Source: Candidatus Binatia bacterium (GTDB lineage: Bacteria > Desulfobacterota > Binatia > HRBIN30 > BPIQ01). Taken from it: a stretch of DNA of 64,000 bases. Of the stretch, positions 16,723 to 25,219 are shown one piece after another. How positions within the stretch are numbered: the stretch's first letter is position 1; every line of letters begins with the position of its first letter. Made by a program: the position numbers and the translations under genes. Under the pieces are notes generated by a model. It was not told where the DNA came from and ran no database searches. It saw only the letters and a list, made by a program, of their open reading frames with translations. The stretch covers positions 62,001 through 126,000 of the forward strand of contig BPIQ01000003.1 of assembly GCA_026004195.1 (NCBI GenBank). The letters run 5' to 3'.

Positions 16723-17000
16723 CGCGCTCCGTCGCGTCCGGGGGGGTATGAACGTGTCGGTCGCGTTTGCAATGGGGTGCGGCGTCCGATCCGCGGAGAC
16801 GCCCCCGCCGGAGGGACGCGCTCCGTCGCGTCCGGGGGGATGGGGACAAGGTGGTTCGTGTTCGGCCACGGAGGGCGGTACCAAACACGACCACGGCCAC
16901 GACAGAGTGGCCCTCCGATTGCGGATTCGAAACGTGGCGTTGGGATGCGCGCCATCGCGGGACGTTCGCTCCGGAGGGACGCGCTCCGTCGCGTCCGACT
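16723..17000. repeat. REP/BIME-like hairpin repeat array (right of IS copy 2)
   Basis: The split core is completed at 16723-16740. Further cores lie at 16814-16833 (GGACGCG type), about 16895-16912 (GGCCACG type, opposite orientation, two bases short) and 16977-16996 (GGACGCG type). The array abuts the stop codon of the CBS gene at 17001, as other arrays abut gene 3' ends. Confidence 0.85.
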
Positions 17001-17468
17001 CTAGAGGCCGTAGCTTCCGCCGAGGTGGTCGTAGATGTCGACTCCCTCGGCGAGGGCTTCCCGGTACTTGGCTTCGTCGATGAACCGTTCGAGGCCGTCG
17101 ACGAGATAGGCAAGGAAGTCGCGGGTCGAGAGGATACCCACGGGCTTCGACCCGTCGAGAACCGGAAGATGCCGGAACCTTTTCTGCCGGAAAATTTCGA
17201 GGACCTGCCGGAATGGCTGCTGGACATCGATGGTCACGACCGTACCGGTACACACGGAGCCGACCTTCGTTTTCGCCGGGTCACGCCGCTCGGCGACGAC
17301 GCGCGTCATCAAGTCGCGCTCCGAAAAGAGACCGAGAAGCTCGTCGTTTTCCACCACGAGCACCGCTCCTACGCGGTTTCGGCACATCTTTTCGACTGCC
17401 TGGAGCACGGTCGCTTGCGGCTCGACCGTGACGAGCTCCGTCACCATCAGGTCCCGCACCGTTGCCAT
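17001..17468 (-). CDS. Tandem CBS-domain protein
   Basis: The 155-residue protein is made of two CBS domains (residues ~5-62 and ~72-128) with typical SERDLMTRVV and STRDFLAYLV helix motifs and a short C-terminal tail. Stand-alone CBS pairs bind adenine nucleotides and act as energy or ionic-strength sensors on partner proteins. The start at 17468 (MATVRDLM) has GGAG ten bases upstream. The longer frame from 17600 has no ribosome-binding site and an atypical Arg-rich leader. It has no operon partner: an array follows it and ~300 bp of non-coding DNA precedes it. The binding partner is unknown. Confidence 0.88.
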   Translation of the reverse strand: MATVRDLMVTELVTVEPQATVLQAVEKMCRNRVGAVLVVENDELLGLFSERDLMTRVVAERRDPAKTKVGSVCTGTVVTIDVQQPFRQVLEIFRQKRFRHLPVLDGSKPVGILSTRDFLAYLVDGLERFIDEAKYREALAEGVDIYDHLGGSYGL

Positions 17469-18048
17469 CGCTTTTTCTCCTTGCCCGTGTGCGCTACTCA
17501 GGAACGGGGAAAACGCCCGAAGGCTTCGCCAGCACAACGGGCATCGCCTCCTTTTCAAGTGGAGCAACCTCTCTGCCAAAATGCGTCGCCCCTGAGGCAC
17601 GGGCCTTTTCGCTTTTTTTCACACGGGACTCTTCGCACGTTCCGGAAGATGTTTCGCGGGAATGCGAACAGGGGACGGGTAGAAGGGAGCCGTTCGGATC
17701 CGTCGGGAGAAATGTGACGGGGGGCCCGGAGCGCATTGGATTTTTTTGTGCGAAATTCGGCCAAGTGGGGATTTTCTCACGATCCCCGCGCTCCGTCGCA
17801 TCCCGGGCGGCCGGAGGGACGCGCCCCGTCGCGTCCGGGGGGGCGGGGGGCGCGCGGCCGTGAGCGTCGGACGATCGAGGTCCGTGCCATCGATGAACAC
17901 GGCCCACCGGAAAGACGCGCTCCGTCGCATCCCGGGCGGCCGGAGGGACGCGCTCCGTCTCGTCCGGGGGGATGGGCGAGCCCTCGCTTTCTTTACTCCC
18001 GGGCGGACTCTGGTCTAGGCGTGGGTTTTCGACAACACCGGAGGGGAA
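17469..18048. repeat. Non-coding stretch with REP-like repeats (17786-17975)
   Basis: Region 17469-17785 shows no convincing gene. From 17786 there are degenerate or intact cores at about 17786-17804, 17817-17836, 17908-17930 and 17946-17965. The 17860-17910 spacer is shared with 15012-15070. The GCTTTCTTTACTCCCGGGCGG at 17985-18005 resembles the border repeat of the 24-25.5 kb island. The EthD-like gene follows with GGAGGGGAA as its ribosome-binding site. Confidence 0.75.
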
Positions 18049-18680
18049 ATGGAAGATCGCATCACGCTGGGCCTCTACCTCGAAATGACGGATCGGCCGG
18101 CGGAGGACTACGCCTCGACGCGCGTGGACGAGGTGCTCGCGCTTCCGGGTGTGCTCCGGGCCACCTGGTGGGAGAACTGCGTACCGAACCGGACCGAATA
18201 CCCGAGGAGAATTCCCGAGTTTCTGCGTCTTGCCGTCTACGAGGTCGACGAGCGTTTTACCGCGCCGCCCGCACCTCCGGACATACGCGGGATGCACTTC
18301 CGCCTCACCCCGCGCCCCGGGCAGGGAACCCTGAGCCCGAGGCCCACCCTCGGCCTGGAACTCGTCCTCATCAGCCCGAAGAGCCAGGAGGAGGCGCAAG
18401 CGCTCCGCGACTGGGGCGACTTCGTCCACATCCGCGACATCGCCGCGGCCTCGCCGCCGCACTTCAAGATGATCACACCCTACGAGAACGTGACGGGTGG
18501 AGAGCCCCGGTGGCTCCACTTCTACGAGATCGACACCGAAGACGCGGAAGAAGCCTTCCGCGGCATGACACCCGCCACCCGAAAAAGAATCGGCGAGTAC
18601 GGAACGCACCCGTTTCGGGAGTGGGCCATGCATCCGGCGCTCGTCATCGACTACGTGAACACGTTCCGTCGCCTCGGTGA
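18049..18680 (+). CDS. EthD/dimeric-barrel-like hypothetical protein; 3' end uncertain
   Basis: The first ~210 codons read as two repeats of a small alpha/beta ferredoxin-like domain: LGLYLEMTDRP...LALPGVLRATW, then LELVLISPKSQEE...RWLHFYEIDTEDAEEAF. This resembles EthD/Dabb-type proteins of aromatic and polyketide catabolism. GGAGGGGAA precedes the ATG. The frame has no stop until 19329 and would overlap the whole nitroreductase gene, which cannot be real. GTGA at 18677-18680 (start GTG overlapping stop TGA) is a typical coupled junction, so the true end is likely 18680 with an indel just before it. A single extra base would instead fuse it to the nitroreductase. Confidence 0.6.
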
Positions 18681-19318
18681 AAGGGAAAGCCCGCGACGCC
18701 CCGCAAACCGTCCCGGGGAAGCTCGCCGCGCGAGGATTTTTCGACGTGGCCCTTTCCCAGCGGGCTCAGAGAGAGCTCCTCCCCGACCCCGTTCCCGAGG
18801 AGACGATCGAGCGCATCCTGGAAGCGGCCATCCACGCGCCGAGCGCGGAGAACCGGCAGCCCTGGGTCTTCGTCGTCGTCCGGGAAGAAGAAGCGAGGCG
18901 GAGGATCGCCGAGCTCACGGCGCGAATCTGGGGGCAGGTGCGCGAGGCCGAGCGCGAGCGGATCGGACCCGGACTTTTCCGCAGCGTCGACCGCTGGGCG
19001 ACCGACGGTCTCGCCCGGGCCCCGGTCCTCGTCGTCGTTTGCGGCGACACGTCGCTCGCGGAAGGCGCGAGCCTCGCGGCCTCCGTCTATCCCGCGACGC
19101 AGAACCTCTGCCTCGCCGCCACGGCACTCGGCCTGGGCTCCGTCTTCTCGACCCTTCCGACGGCAAGCCCCGAACTCGGAGAAGTCCTGGGACTCCCCCC
19201 GCACATCCGGCCCATGGCCCTGGTTCCGCTCGGGTTTCCCGCGAGAGCCCTTCGCCCGCCGCGCCGGATTCCGGTCCGAGAGAAAGCCCACCGCGAGCGC
19301 TACGGCCGGAAGTGGTAG
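18677..19318 (+). CDS. Nitroreductase-family flavoprotein
   Basis: This 213-residue FMN protein of the nitroreductase superfamily has the phosphate-binding R-A-Q-R-E start (LSQRAQRELLPDPVP), the APSAENRQPW motif near residue 53, an LAATALGLGSVFST segment and a C-terminal LVPLGFPARA. Dimers reduce nitro groups, quinones or enones with NAD(P)H; some members dehalogenate or help build cofactors. The GTG start at 18677 overlaps the predicted stop of the EthD-like gene, so the two are probably co-translated. The C-terminus (PPRRIPVREKAH) is basic. The exact substrate is unknown. Confidence 0.88.
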   Translation: MKGKARDAPQTVPGKLAARGFFDVALSQRAQRELLPDPVPEETIERILEAAIHAPSAENRQPWVFVVVREEEARRRIAELTARIWGQVREAERERIGPGLFRSVDRWATDGLARAPVLVVVCGDTSLAEGASLAASVYPATQNLCLAATALGLGSVFSTLPTASPELGEVLGLPPHIRPMALVPLGFPARALRPPRRIPVREKAHRERYGRKW

Positions 19319-19363
19319 GCGGCTCTTGACGAGAACGTCCTCGGCCGCCTAATGGCAGGCGCC

Positions 19364-19714
19364 ATGGAGACGCTCACGATCTACCACAACCCCCGTTGCA
19401 GCAAGAGCCGCGCGGCCCTGGCTCTCCTCCAGGAAAAGAAGGTCCCGCTCCGCGTGGTCGAGTATCTCAAGGAACCGCTGTCGTTCGAGGAACTGAAAAA
19501 ACTCCAGCGCCTTCTCGGCCTCTCCCCACGCGAGTGGGTGCGCAAGGGCGAGGAGGAGTACAAGAAAGCGAAGCTCGGCCCCGAAAGCTCCGACGACGAC
19601 ATCCTGCGAGCGATGGCCAAGTACCCGATCCTGATGGAGCGGCCCATCGTCGTCCGCGGAAAACGCGCCGTCGTGGGGCGCCCGCCGGAGAAAGTCCTCG
19701 AACTCCTGGGTTGA
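19364..19714 (+). CDS. ArsC/Spx-family thioredoxin-fold protein (arsenate reductase-like)
   Basis: This 116-residue thioredoxin-fold protein has the ArsC signature NPRCSKSRAAL. The single active cysteine at position 9 is followed by S-K-S, and a late LMERPIVVRGKRAVVGRPPEKV carries the cis-Pro region and an arginine. This is the glutaredoxin-dependent ArsC/YffB type, about 115 residues. The ATG at 19364 places the motif at the usual distance; ATG 19352 would add four residues. No arsenic-resistance genes are nearby, so it may be a general thiol oxidoreductase. Confidence 0.85.
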   Translation: METLTIYHNPRCSKSRAALALLQEKKVPLRVVEYLKEPLSFEELKKLQRLLGLSPREWVRKGEEEYKKAKLGPESSDDDILRAMAKYPILMERPIVVRGKRAVVGRPPEKVLELLG

Positions 19715-19770
19715 CGCGAGCCTACCGCTCCGGTTGGGAAGGCCGGCGCTGCTGTGCTACGACGTGGGGC

Positions 19771-20280
19771 ATGGAGAAGCGCGGGCGCCCGGTACCGGAC
19801 GTGCTGCGAGAGCTCGCCCGGCGGTACGCGAAGCTACTCGAATCGACTCTCGGCGACCGCCTCGTGTCCGTGGTTCTCTTCGGCTCGGTCGCGCGTGGTG
19901 ATGCCCGCGAGAACTCCGACATCGACCTTCTGATCGTCGCGAGGGACCTCCCGCGCGGCCAGTTCGCGCGCAAGCGGGCGCTCGCCGGAGCGGATGCCGC
20001 TTTCGAGAGCGCACTCAGGGAAGCCGAAGCTGCGGGAATCGACACGAGGCTTGCACGCATCGTCCGAACGCCCGAAGAAGCGGCGCGGGTCATTCCCCTG
20101 TATCTGGACATGACCGAAGACGCCGTCCTCCTCTACGACCGGGACGGTTTTTTCGCCTCGGTTCTCGAACGCGTCCGAGCGTCTCTTCGCAAGCTCGGCG
20201 CTCGTCGCGTGCGTCTCGGGAAAACCTGGTACTGGGATCTCAAACCCGACTTCCGGCCGGGGGACCGGATCGAGATATGA
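19771..20280 (+). CDS. MNT-type nucleotidyltransferase (antitoxin-like partner of HEPN)
   Basis: The 169-residue protein has the minimal nucleotidyltransferase core with FGSVARGDARENSDIDLLIV (residues ~36-55): the G-S motif and the two metal-binding aspartates D-x-D. The stop overlaps the start of the HEPN gene (ATGA), the standard order in MNT-HEPN toxin-antitoxin modules, where the MNT enzyme AMPylates and silences the HEPN RNase. It is longer than minimal MNT proteins (~100 residues) by a helical C-terminal extension ending KTWYWDLKPDFRPGDR. The start at ATG 19771 is chosen because the motif falls near residue 36; no strong ribosome-binding site is visible. Confidence 0.88.
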   Translation: MEKRGRPVPDVLRELARRYAKLLESTLGDRLVSVVLFGSVARGDARENSDIDLLIVARDLPRGQFARKRALAGADAAFESALREAEAAGIDTRLARIVRTPEEAARVIPLYLDMTEDAVLLYDRDGFFASVLERVRASLRKLGARRVRLGKTWYWDLKPDFRPGDRIEI

Positions 20281-20690
20281 CCGCCGACGAAATGGCGAAG
20301 AGCTTTTTGCGCCGCGCCACGGTCGTGCTCGGCGAGGCCGAGCGCCACCATGCGGACGGGCTCTGGAATCTCGTCGTGCGCCGTTGCCAGGAGGCCGTGG
20401 AACTCGCGCTCAAAGGGGCGCTGCGCGCGGTGGGAAGCGAAGTTCCGAAAGTCCACGACGTGAGCGGCGCACTCCGACGGTCGGCCGCGAGACTCCCCGC
20501 GGAGATGCGAGCCAACCTGGATTTCCTGGTCTCCGCTTCGAGACGCCTTCGGGAAGAGCGAGAGCTGGCGTTTTACGGGGACGAAGAAACGGACACGGAA
20601 GCCGAAGCTCTTTTTTGCCGAGAAGACGCCGACGACGCGCTCGCGACCGCACGGAAAGTGGTCGCCCTGTGCGAGCGGGCGGTCGGTTAA
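20277..20690 (+). CDS. HEPN-domain protein paired with MNT
   Basis: This 137-residue all-helical protein has the HEPN pattern: an N-terminal helix AKSFLRRATVVLGEAERHHADG, then NLVVRRCQEAVELALKGALRAVG, then VPKVHDVSGAL. The second helix is the classic QxAxE-KALK-type dimer helix. I cannot find an R-x4-6-H RNase motif, so this HEPN is either non-catalytic or uses other residues. That makes a toxin role less certain than for the Swt1-like HEPN at 23737. Translation is coupled to the MNT gene. Such pairs are common in archaea, cyanobacteria and deep-branching bacteria. Confidence 0.85.
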   Translation: MTADEMAKSFLRRATVVLGEAERHHADGLWNLVVRRCQEAVELALKGALRAVGSEVPKVHDVSGALRRSAARLPAEMRANLDFLVSASRRLREERELAFYGDEETDTEAEALFCREDADDALATARKVVALCERAVG

Positions 20691-20914
20691 GGCTTCCGTA
20701 GCGTCCGCCGAGCACGTTTGTCGTCGGCCGGTCGGATGGCAGGAAAAGGTTCGGAAGCCCGACTGTGTTTCGGCGGCACCGCTTCCGAACAAAGTTTCCC
20801 CGCGCGGTGAAACAGACCGGGCGCGTCCCGTCGCAGTCCGGCACGACGGAGAAGGTCCCGGGCTCTAGCTCTTGCGGTTGTCGTAGAGCCGGGAACGAGG
20901 CAGATTCCACTGCG

Positions 20915-22486
20915 GTGCTCACGGCTCCGACACTGGGCGAGCTTCTGCGGAAGGCAGCCGCGGAGGCACCGGACGCCGAAGCGTTCCGGTATCGCGACGA
21001 GGTATTGCTGTACCGCGACTGGGACCGGCTTGCCGATTCCATGGCCGGATTCTTCGCGGCGTCGGGCGTCGGCCGGGGCGACGTCGTGGCGCTGCTTCTT
21101 CCCACGACCCCGCTCTACCTCGTCGCCTACCTGGGTGCCGCGCGGCTCGGTGCCGTGACGACGGGGATCAACGTCCGGTACCGCCGGACGGAAATCGGCC
21201 ACATCCTCCGCCGATCGGGTGCGCGGCTTCTTCTCGCCGTCGAGAACTGGCACGGCACGAATTTCCGCGAAGAGGTCGCGTCGGTACGGACGGAGCTTCC
21301 CGAGCTCCACGAGATCGCCTGGATCGACCCGGAAGAGATCCGGCGGAGCACGGCCGGAGTCGTCGAACGACTCGCGAGCGGCACGAAGCCCGCCGAAGGC
21401 CGGGTCTCACCCGAAGACCCCGTCGCCATCGTGTTCACGAGCGGCACGACCGGAGCGCCCAAGGGTGCCTGGTACGCGCACGCGAACCTCATGGCGCTCG
21501 CCGAGATCGACACGCGGAGATACCCCGACGGGGTGCCGCCCTTCCAGCGTCATCTCGCAGCGGGCCTCTCGTTCGCCCACGTGGGCACGATGACCCGCAT
21601 CGCGCTCCAGATCGGGCACCTGGGCTCCTCCGTCGTCCACGACACCTTCGACCCGGCCGCCGTCCTCGAAGCCATCGAGCGGCACCGGCTCCCGCACCTG
21701 GGCGGCATTCCCACCCAGCTCGTCATGCTGCTCGACCACCCCGACCGCCCGAGGCGCGATCTTTCCTCGTTGCGCTCGATCCTCATAGGCGGCGCACCCG
21801 CCGAGCCCGCGCTCGTCCGCCGCATCCAGGAAACCTTCCGGGCGCAGGTGAGCGTGCGCTACTCCTCGACCGAGGTGGGGATCGCCACGGCGTCCCTTCC
21901 CGACGACCCTCCGGAGATCCTCGCGACCACGGTCGGAAAACCCACACCCGGCGTAGAGCTCCGCATCGTGGACGCGGAGAACAGGCCGCTTCCCGCGGGT
22001 GAGACGGGAGAGGTCGTCGTCCGTTCTCCGGCGACGATGCGCGGCTACTGGCGAGACCCGGAAGCGACGGCCAGGACGATCGACCGCGAGGGCTGGGTCC
22101 ACACCGGCGACATGGGATTCCTGGACGCGGCAGGCTACCTCCACCTCCTCGGGCGCCAGAGCGAGATGTTCATCCGGGGCGGCTTCAACGTGTACCCCGC
22201 CGAAATCGAAGACCTCCTCTCCAAGCATCCCAAGGTCGCACAGGCCGCCGTCGTCGGCGTGCCCGACAAAAAATTCGGCGAGATCGGCTGGGCCTTCGTC
22301 GTACCGCGCGATCCCAGGAACCCGCCCACGCTCCAAGAGCTCCGGGAGTACGTCGGCCGCGAGCTCGCGAGCTTCAAGCGCCCCGACGGCCTCACCGTGC
22401 TTTCCGAGCTCCCCTTGACCGCCATGTACAAGGTGGACAAGCGCGCGCTGCGAGAGCTTTACGTTTCCGGCGGGGAAGGCCGGTAG
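20915..22486 (+). CDS. Acyl-CoA ligase (AMP-dependent synthetase)
   Basis: The protein has ~523 residues from the GTG at 20915 and a complete ANL-superfamily layout. It has the P-loop FTSGTTGAPKGA near residue 175, YSSTEVG (A5-like), HTGDMGFLDAAGYL near 395, GRQSEMFIRGGFNVYP (hinge) and a C-terminal PLTAMYKVDKRAL with the catalytic lysine. It activates a carboxylic acid to acyl-AMP and then acyl-CoA. The substrate is probably a fatty or cyclic acid. The frame is open to 20765, but that part is Arg-rich with no homology to the family, so 20915 is preferred. It is monocistronic. A broken remnant of a close paralogue lies at 24263-24390. Confidence 0.9.
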   Translation: MLTAPTLGELLRKAAAEAPDAEAFRYRDEVLLYRDWDRLADSMAGFFAASGVGRGDVVALLLPTTPLYLVAYLGAARLGAVTTGINVRYRRTEIGHILRRSGARLLLAVENWHGTNFREEVASVRTELPELHEIAWIDPEEIRRSTAGVVERLASGTKPAEGRVSPEDPVAIVFTSGTTGAPKGAWYAHANLMALAEIDTRRYPDGVPPFQRHLAAGLSFAHVGTMTRIALQIGHLGSSVVHDTFDPAAVLEAIERHRLPHLGGIPTQLVMLLDHPDRPRRDLSSLRSILIGGAPAEPALVRRIQETFRAQVSVRYSSTEVGIATASLPDDPPEILATTVGKPTPGVELRIVDAENRPLPAGETGEVVVRSPATMRGYWRDPEATARTIDREGWVHTGDMGFLDAAGYLHLLGRQSEMFIRGGFNVYPAEIEDLLSKHPKVAQAAVVGVPDKKFGEIGWAFVVPRDPRNPPTLQELREYVGRELASFKRPDGLTVLSELPLTAMYKVDKRALRELYVSGGEGR

Positions 22487-22758
22487 GATCCCCGAGGGCG
22501 TTGCGTTGGCTCAGTTCGCCTGCATGATTCAGGAGGGCCAAAAGCCGGATCGCAAGCGGGAGGCCCTTGCCGGCCGTTTACGGGATCTGGTTCCCCGTAC
22601 GTCCCGCGAAGACGTCGACGTGGTTGAGATTCGTTGGCTGCGGATCCTTAATGGGAATACAAAACCACAATTGCTAGCATAGCGCGTTCCTTGGCAGAAT
22701 TGGCCACGCCGAAGCAGGACGCCTCTTAGCAGTCACATGCACTTAGCTTGCGATTCCA

Positions 22759-23640
22759 TCAAGGCAGCAAGAACCGTCTATCTCCAGATTCAAATGCGGA
22801 GACGACTCTGTACTTGGAACGAAACGTTCTGCATCTCTCCTCGATCACATCGACGGAGGCGAAATCTTGCCTGCCCACCAGCGCGTCTTTGAGCCTTAGG
22901 AACAACTCGAGAACGACGATATCTTCAAGCAGCTCAGATATTGGAATCGGGAAGCGGTGGCTTCGCATCCCCGTCTGTGCTACCAGACCGCGTCTCGGAA
23001 CCGTAAGAATGTAGGCGATCGCTCTGTAGTTGTTGGCTGAATCCATCCCCACGGCACTCGAGGGCGCGTAGTCGTGGCACTTCCCAGCTAGGTGCAGCTT
23101 CCCAATCTCCACGCGAGCGTCGAGTGAAAGCCACAGGGGAAATGGTTCTTTTCTTCCCGGAAGAGTCATGATCGAGCCTGGCGTAAACGGTTCGTCCCAA
23201 GAGACTTCGCCCTTCTGCTGAGCCTCCGCAAATGCCGCTTTCAGGAACCATACCTCAACGAACCAAGTGAGAAGGTCCATCTGGCGGTGCTTCTCAAGTA
23301 AGTACTCGCAGTTGATCCTGAGCAGTGGGAAGCTGAAACGGTCGCACAGCTTATTCTTGCGATCGTCCCTGGCACGCTGCTCTCTCGTGAGGTGAGGTGG
23401 CCCGTCGAATTCAACCGCAAATAGCGGACTGTGATCTGAGTCTGTGACGAGGAAATCGAAGTGGGACTTTAAAGCAAATTCGTATTGATCACGCGTAATC
23501 CCACTGCCCTCAATCGGCAGAACATCCGCCACGCGGACCTTTAGGTGGACGGATGCCCCCCACGGTTCACATGCCTTGCGAAGCCGTAGGTGCGTAGCTT
23601 GTTCGTGGAGGTTTAGGATTTTCTTAAATCTGGCCGTCAT
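22759..23640 (-). CDS. DUF2726-like nuclease-fold protein
   Basis: The 293-residue protein has a middle domain matching DUF2726: HFDFLVTDSDHSPLFAVEFDG near residue 62, then QRARDDRKNKLCDRFSFPLLRIN. The D...(x)EFDG pattern with the downstream D-R-K-N resembles PD-(D/E)xK restriction-like nucleases. The base composition is clearly less GC-rich than the neighbours, which points to transfer. It starts 14 bases after an attC-like site and looks like the body of a gene cassette. The 22487-22758 stretch downstream holds no gene or second attC that I can recognise. A defence or DNA-processing role is likely but unproven. Confidence 0.75.
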   Translation of the reverse strand: MTARFKKILNLHEQATHLRLRKACEPWGASVHLKVRVADVLPIEGSGITRDQYEFALKSHFDFLVTDSDHSPLFAVEFDGPPHLTREQRARDDRKNKLCDRFSFPLLRINCEYLLEKHRQMDLLTWFVEVWFLKAAFAEAQQKGEVSWDEPFTPGSIMTLPGRKEPFPLWLSLDARVEIGKLHLAGKCHDYAPSSAVGMDSANNYRAIAYILTVPRRGLVAQTGMRSHRFPIPISELLEDIVVLELFLRLKDALVGRQDFASVDVIEERCRTFRSKYRVVSAFESGDRRFLLP

Positions 23641-23653
23641 CTTCTCGCAGCAA

Positions 23654-23715
23654 GCTAACGTTCCGGTTCAGCGGCGGGCTGCGCAGCGGACCGTCCGCTG
23701 CAACCGGTTGTTAGC
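23654..23715 (-). other. Integron attC-like recombination site
   Basis: The 62-bp imperfect palindrome lies between two minus-strand genes. Outer boxes are GCTAAC and GTTAGC. Inner arms CCGGTTGCAGCGG and CCGCTGAACCGG pair with one extra unpaired G, the kind of extrahelical base that attC sites carry. A ~20-base variable tip follows. Short distances to both genes fit a cassette junction. Only one such site is seen and there is no integrase. Confidence 0.6.
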
Positions 23716-23736
23716 GGGCTTGTCACCGTTGGCACC

Positions 23737-24063
23737 TCACGGAACCTGACGAAGCCGGTCCTCAAGGTACTGCTCAATGCGCTCAATTTCGGGTTCCGGT
23801 AACAGGTTCGCGTGTGCGATGACGTTGCGCGAGCGCTCTAGCTCGTCTAAACGCTGCTTCACCCACGGCTGACTGGGGAACAGGTCATCGAACTCGGCCC
23901 ACTCCTTCACGATGATTGAGGCAAGGTCCCCGAACAACGTAAGGTCGATGTTGCTTTGGTAGACCGCTTGGTGCCACTTGTTCTTCTCGGTATCCGCACG
24001 CTTCTGCTCCACGCGCTTTCGAACATTCTCCGGGACGCACGCGTTCCACCAATCGGCCCGCAA
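23737..24063 (-). pseudogene. Swt1-like HEPN RNase-domain protein, probably 5'-truncated
   Basis: The 108 codons encode a HEPN domain with the catalytic-type motif ERSRNVIAHANLL (R-N-x3-H, so R-x4-H) near residue 82, preceded by a conserved acidic helix EWAEFDDLFPS. This matches the Swt1-type HEPN, an RNA-cleaving domain. The only start is a weak TTG at 24063, ten bases from a 25-bp direct repeat, so the N-terminal part of the family (usually ~140-150 residues) seems to have been lost there. It is AT-richer than its surroundings. It is followed by the attC-like site and was probably once a gene cassette. Confidence 0.65.
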
Positions 24064-24072
24064 CGCTTACCA

Positions 24073-24097
24073 ACGAGCCCGGGACCCCGTCAAGCAC
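24073..24097. repeat. 25-bp border repeat (left copy)
   Basis: ACGAGCCCGGGACCCC followed by GTCAAGCAC is identical at 25475-25499. In the right copy it runs directly into CTTTCTTCACGCGGGCCCGCC. In the left copy that second half lies 120 bp away (24217-24240). The pair bounds the ligase remnant and the FitAB/VapBC module. Confidence 0.8.
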
Positions 24098-24566
24098 GTC
24101 GCCGCATGTTCTTTGCATGCGGTGATGATCCCACCCTTTATAGCCCTCGAGCGCACCCCACCATCCCGGACCTCGCCTTCTGCCACGCAGGGAAACGAGG
24201 CCGATTGCCCGCGAGGGCTTTCTTCACGCCGGCCCGCCGTGGCGGGAAGTATCCCGAAGCCCTGGTTTCACCCGAGGATCCCGTGGCCATCGTGTTCACG
24301 AGCGGCACGACCGGAGCGCCGAAGAATGCCTGGTAAGTCCACGCGAACCTCATGGCGGTCGCGGAGATCGACGCGGGTCGTGACGGTGCCCGAGCCCTCC
24401 GATCCTCCTTAGGTTCGTCCACTTCGGTCCAACGACGCCGACTCACCCGCGGCGCCCAGTTCGGGTGCTTCCAACGACCGAGTCGGTACGCTGGGCGCCG
24501 TCGGGTGCAACCCTCGTTGCACAGCCTCTCCCGCGCCAGCATTATGCCAGCAGGGAAGAGGAAGTC
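24098..24566 (+). pseudogene. Remnant of an acyl-CoA ligase gene (24263-24390) in non-coding DNA
   Basis: Positions 24263-24390 are ~85% identical to 21404-21512 of the intact ligase gene. They keep SPEDPVAIVFTSGTTGAPK, but then carry a stop (TGGTAA in place of TGGTAC) and drift after NLMAVAEIDA. Only about 40 codons of a ~525-codon gene are left. The rest of 24098-24566 has a small inverted repeat (CCGCATG/CATGCGG at 24102-24122), the second half of the border repeat (24217-24240) and no other gene. Confidence 0.8.
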
Positions 24567-24794
24567 ATGGCGACCCTCACCATCAGAAACGTGCCACCCA
24601 AGGTGGTCAAGTCCCTCAAGGCATTGGCCCGCAAAAGCGGCCGATCCATGGAGCAGGAGGTCCGAACCCTGCTCGCGGAATACGTGGGTGAGCGCCTTGC
24701 CCTACTCGAGGAGATCGAATCGGCCTGGGCCCGCCAGACCCGCCGCCCCGCGGCCCAGGAAATCGACGCCTGGGTCGATGCCGGTCGCCGATGA
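24567..24794 (+). CDS. FitA/VapB-type antitoxin (ribbon-helix-helix)
   Basis: The 75-residue protein begins MATLTIRNVPPKVVKSLKALA, the beta-strand and first helix of a ribbon-helix-helix domain of the FitA/Arc type. GRSMEQEVRTLLAEYV forms the second helix. The C-terminal tail (AWARQTRRPAAQEIDAW) would wrap the toxin. AGAGGAAG is a good ribosome-binding site. The stop overlaps the PIN toxin start by four bases (ATGA). Such antitoxins repress their own operon by binding a palindrome near the start. Confidence 0.9.
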   Translation: MATLTIRNVPPKVVKSLKALARKSGRSMEQEVRTLLAEYVGERLALLEEIESAWARQTRRPAAQEIDAWVDAGRR

Positions 24795-25219
24795 ACGCCG
24801 TCGTCGACACGAACGTCATCGCGTACTACCTGCTCGGCACCGAGCCCTTCGTCGACGAAGCTCGTCGATTCTGGCGAACGGTCGGGCAGCCCCAGGCACC
24901 GGCGGTTTGGGCCGCAGAGCTCGCCAACGTCGTGTGGATGGCAGTTCGCACTGGCGTCCTGTCCGCCGATGAAGGCCACCGTCGCCTCGATTTTGCGGCG
25001 CGTCTTCATGTCCGGTCGGTCTCGGCCCGTATCTTGTGGCAAGGGGCGCTTGCCCGAGCCATCGGCGCCGACGTACCCGTCTACGACACCCTTTTCGTGA
25101 AATTGGCAGTCCGTGAGCGGCTTCCTCTCGTTACGTTCGACACGAAACTCCTCGACGCGTTTCCGGGCATGGGTACCGCCCCAGGGGTCTTGTGCGCCGT
25201 TGAATCAGCCGTCCGATAA
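24791..25219 (+). CDS. VapC/FitB-type PIN-domain toxin
   Basis: This 142-residue PIN-domain ribonuclease has acidic residues at the expected places: VVDTNVIAYYL (D6), WAAELANV (E43), PVYDTLFVKLA (D near 98) and TFDTKLLDAF (D near 118). These four bind Mg2+ for RNA cleavage, usually of tRNA in VapC toxins. It is translationally coupled to the antitoxin. The module sits between two copies of a 25-bp repeat in an island with other toxin- or defence-type genes, consistent with acquisition by transfer. Confidence 0.92.
   Translation: MNAVVDTNVIAYYLLGTEPFVDEARRFWRTVGQPQAPAVWAAELANVVWMAVRTGVLSADEGHRRLDFAARLHVRSVSARILWQGALARAIGADVPVYDTLFVKLAVRERLPLVTFDTKLLDAFPGMGTAPGVLCAVESAVR

Noticed and set aside
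22670-22758. Second attC site after the DUF2726-like gene
   Set aside because: Some TTAGC/GCTAA words occur but no paired arms could be built.
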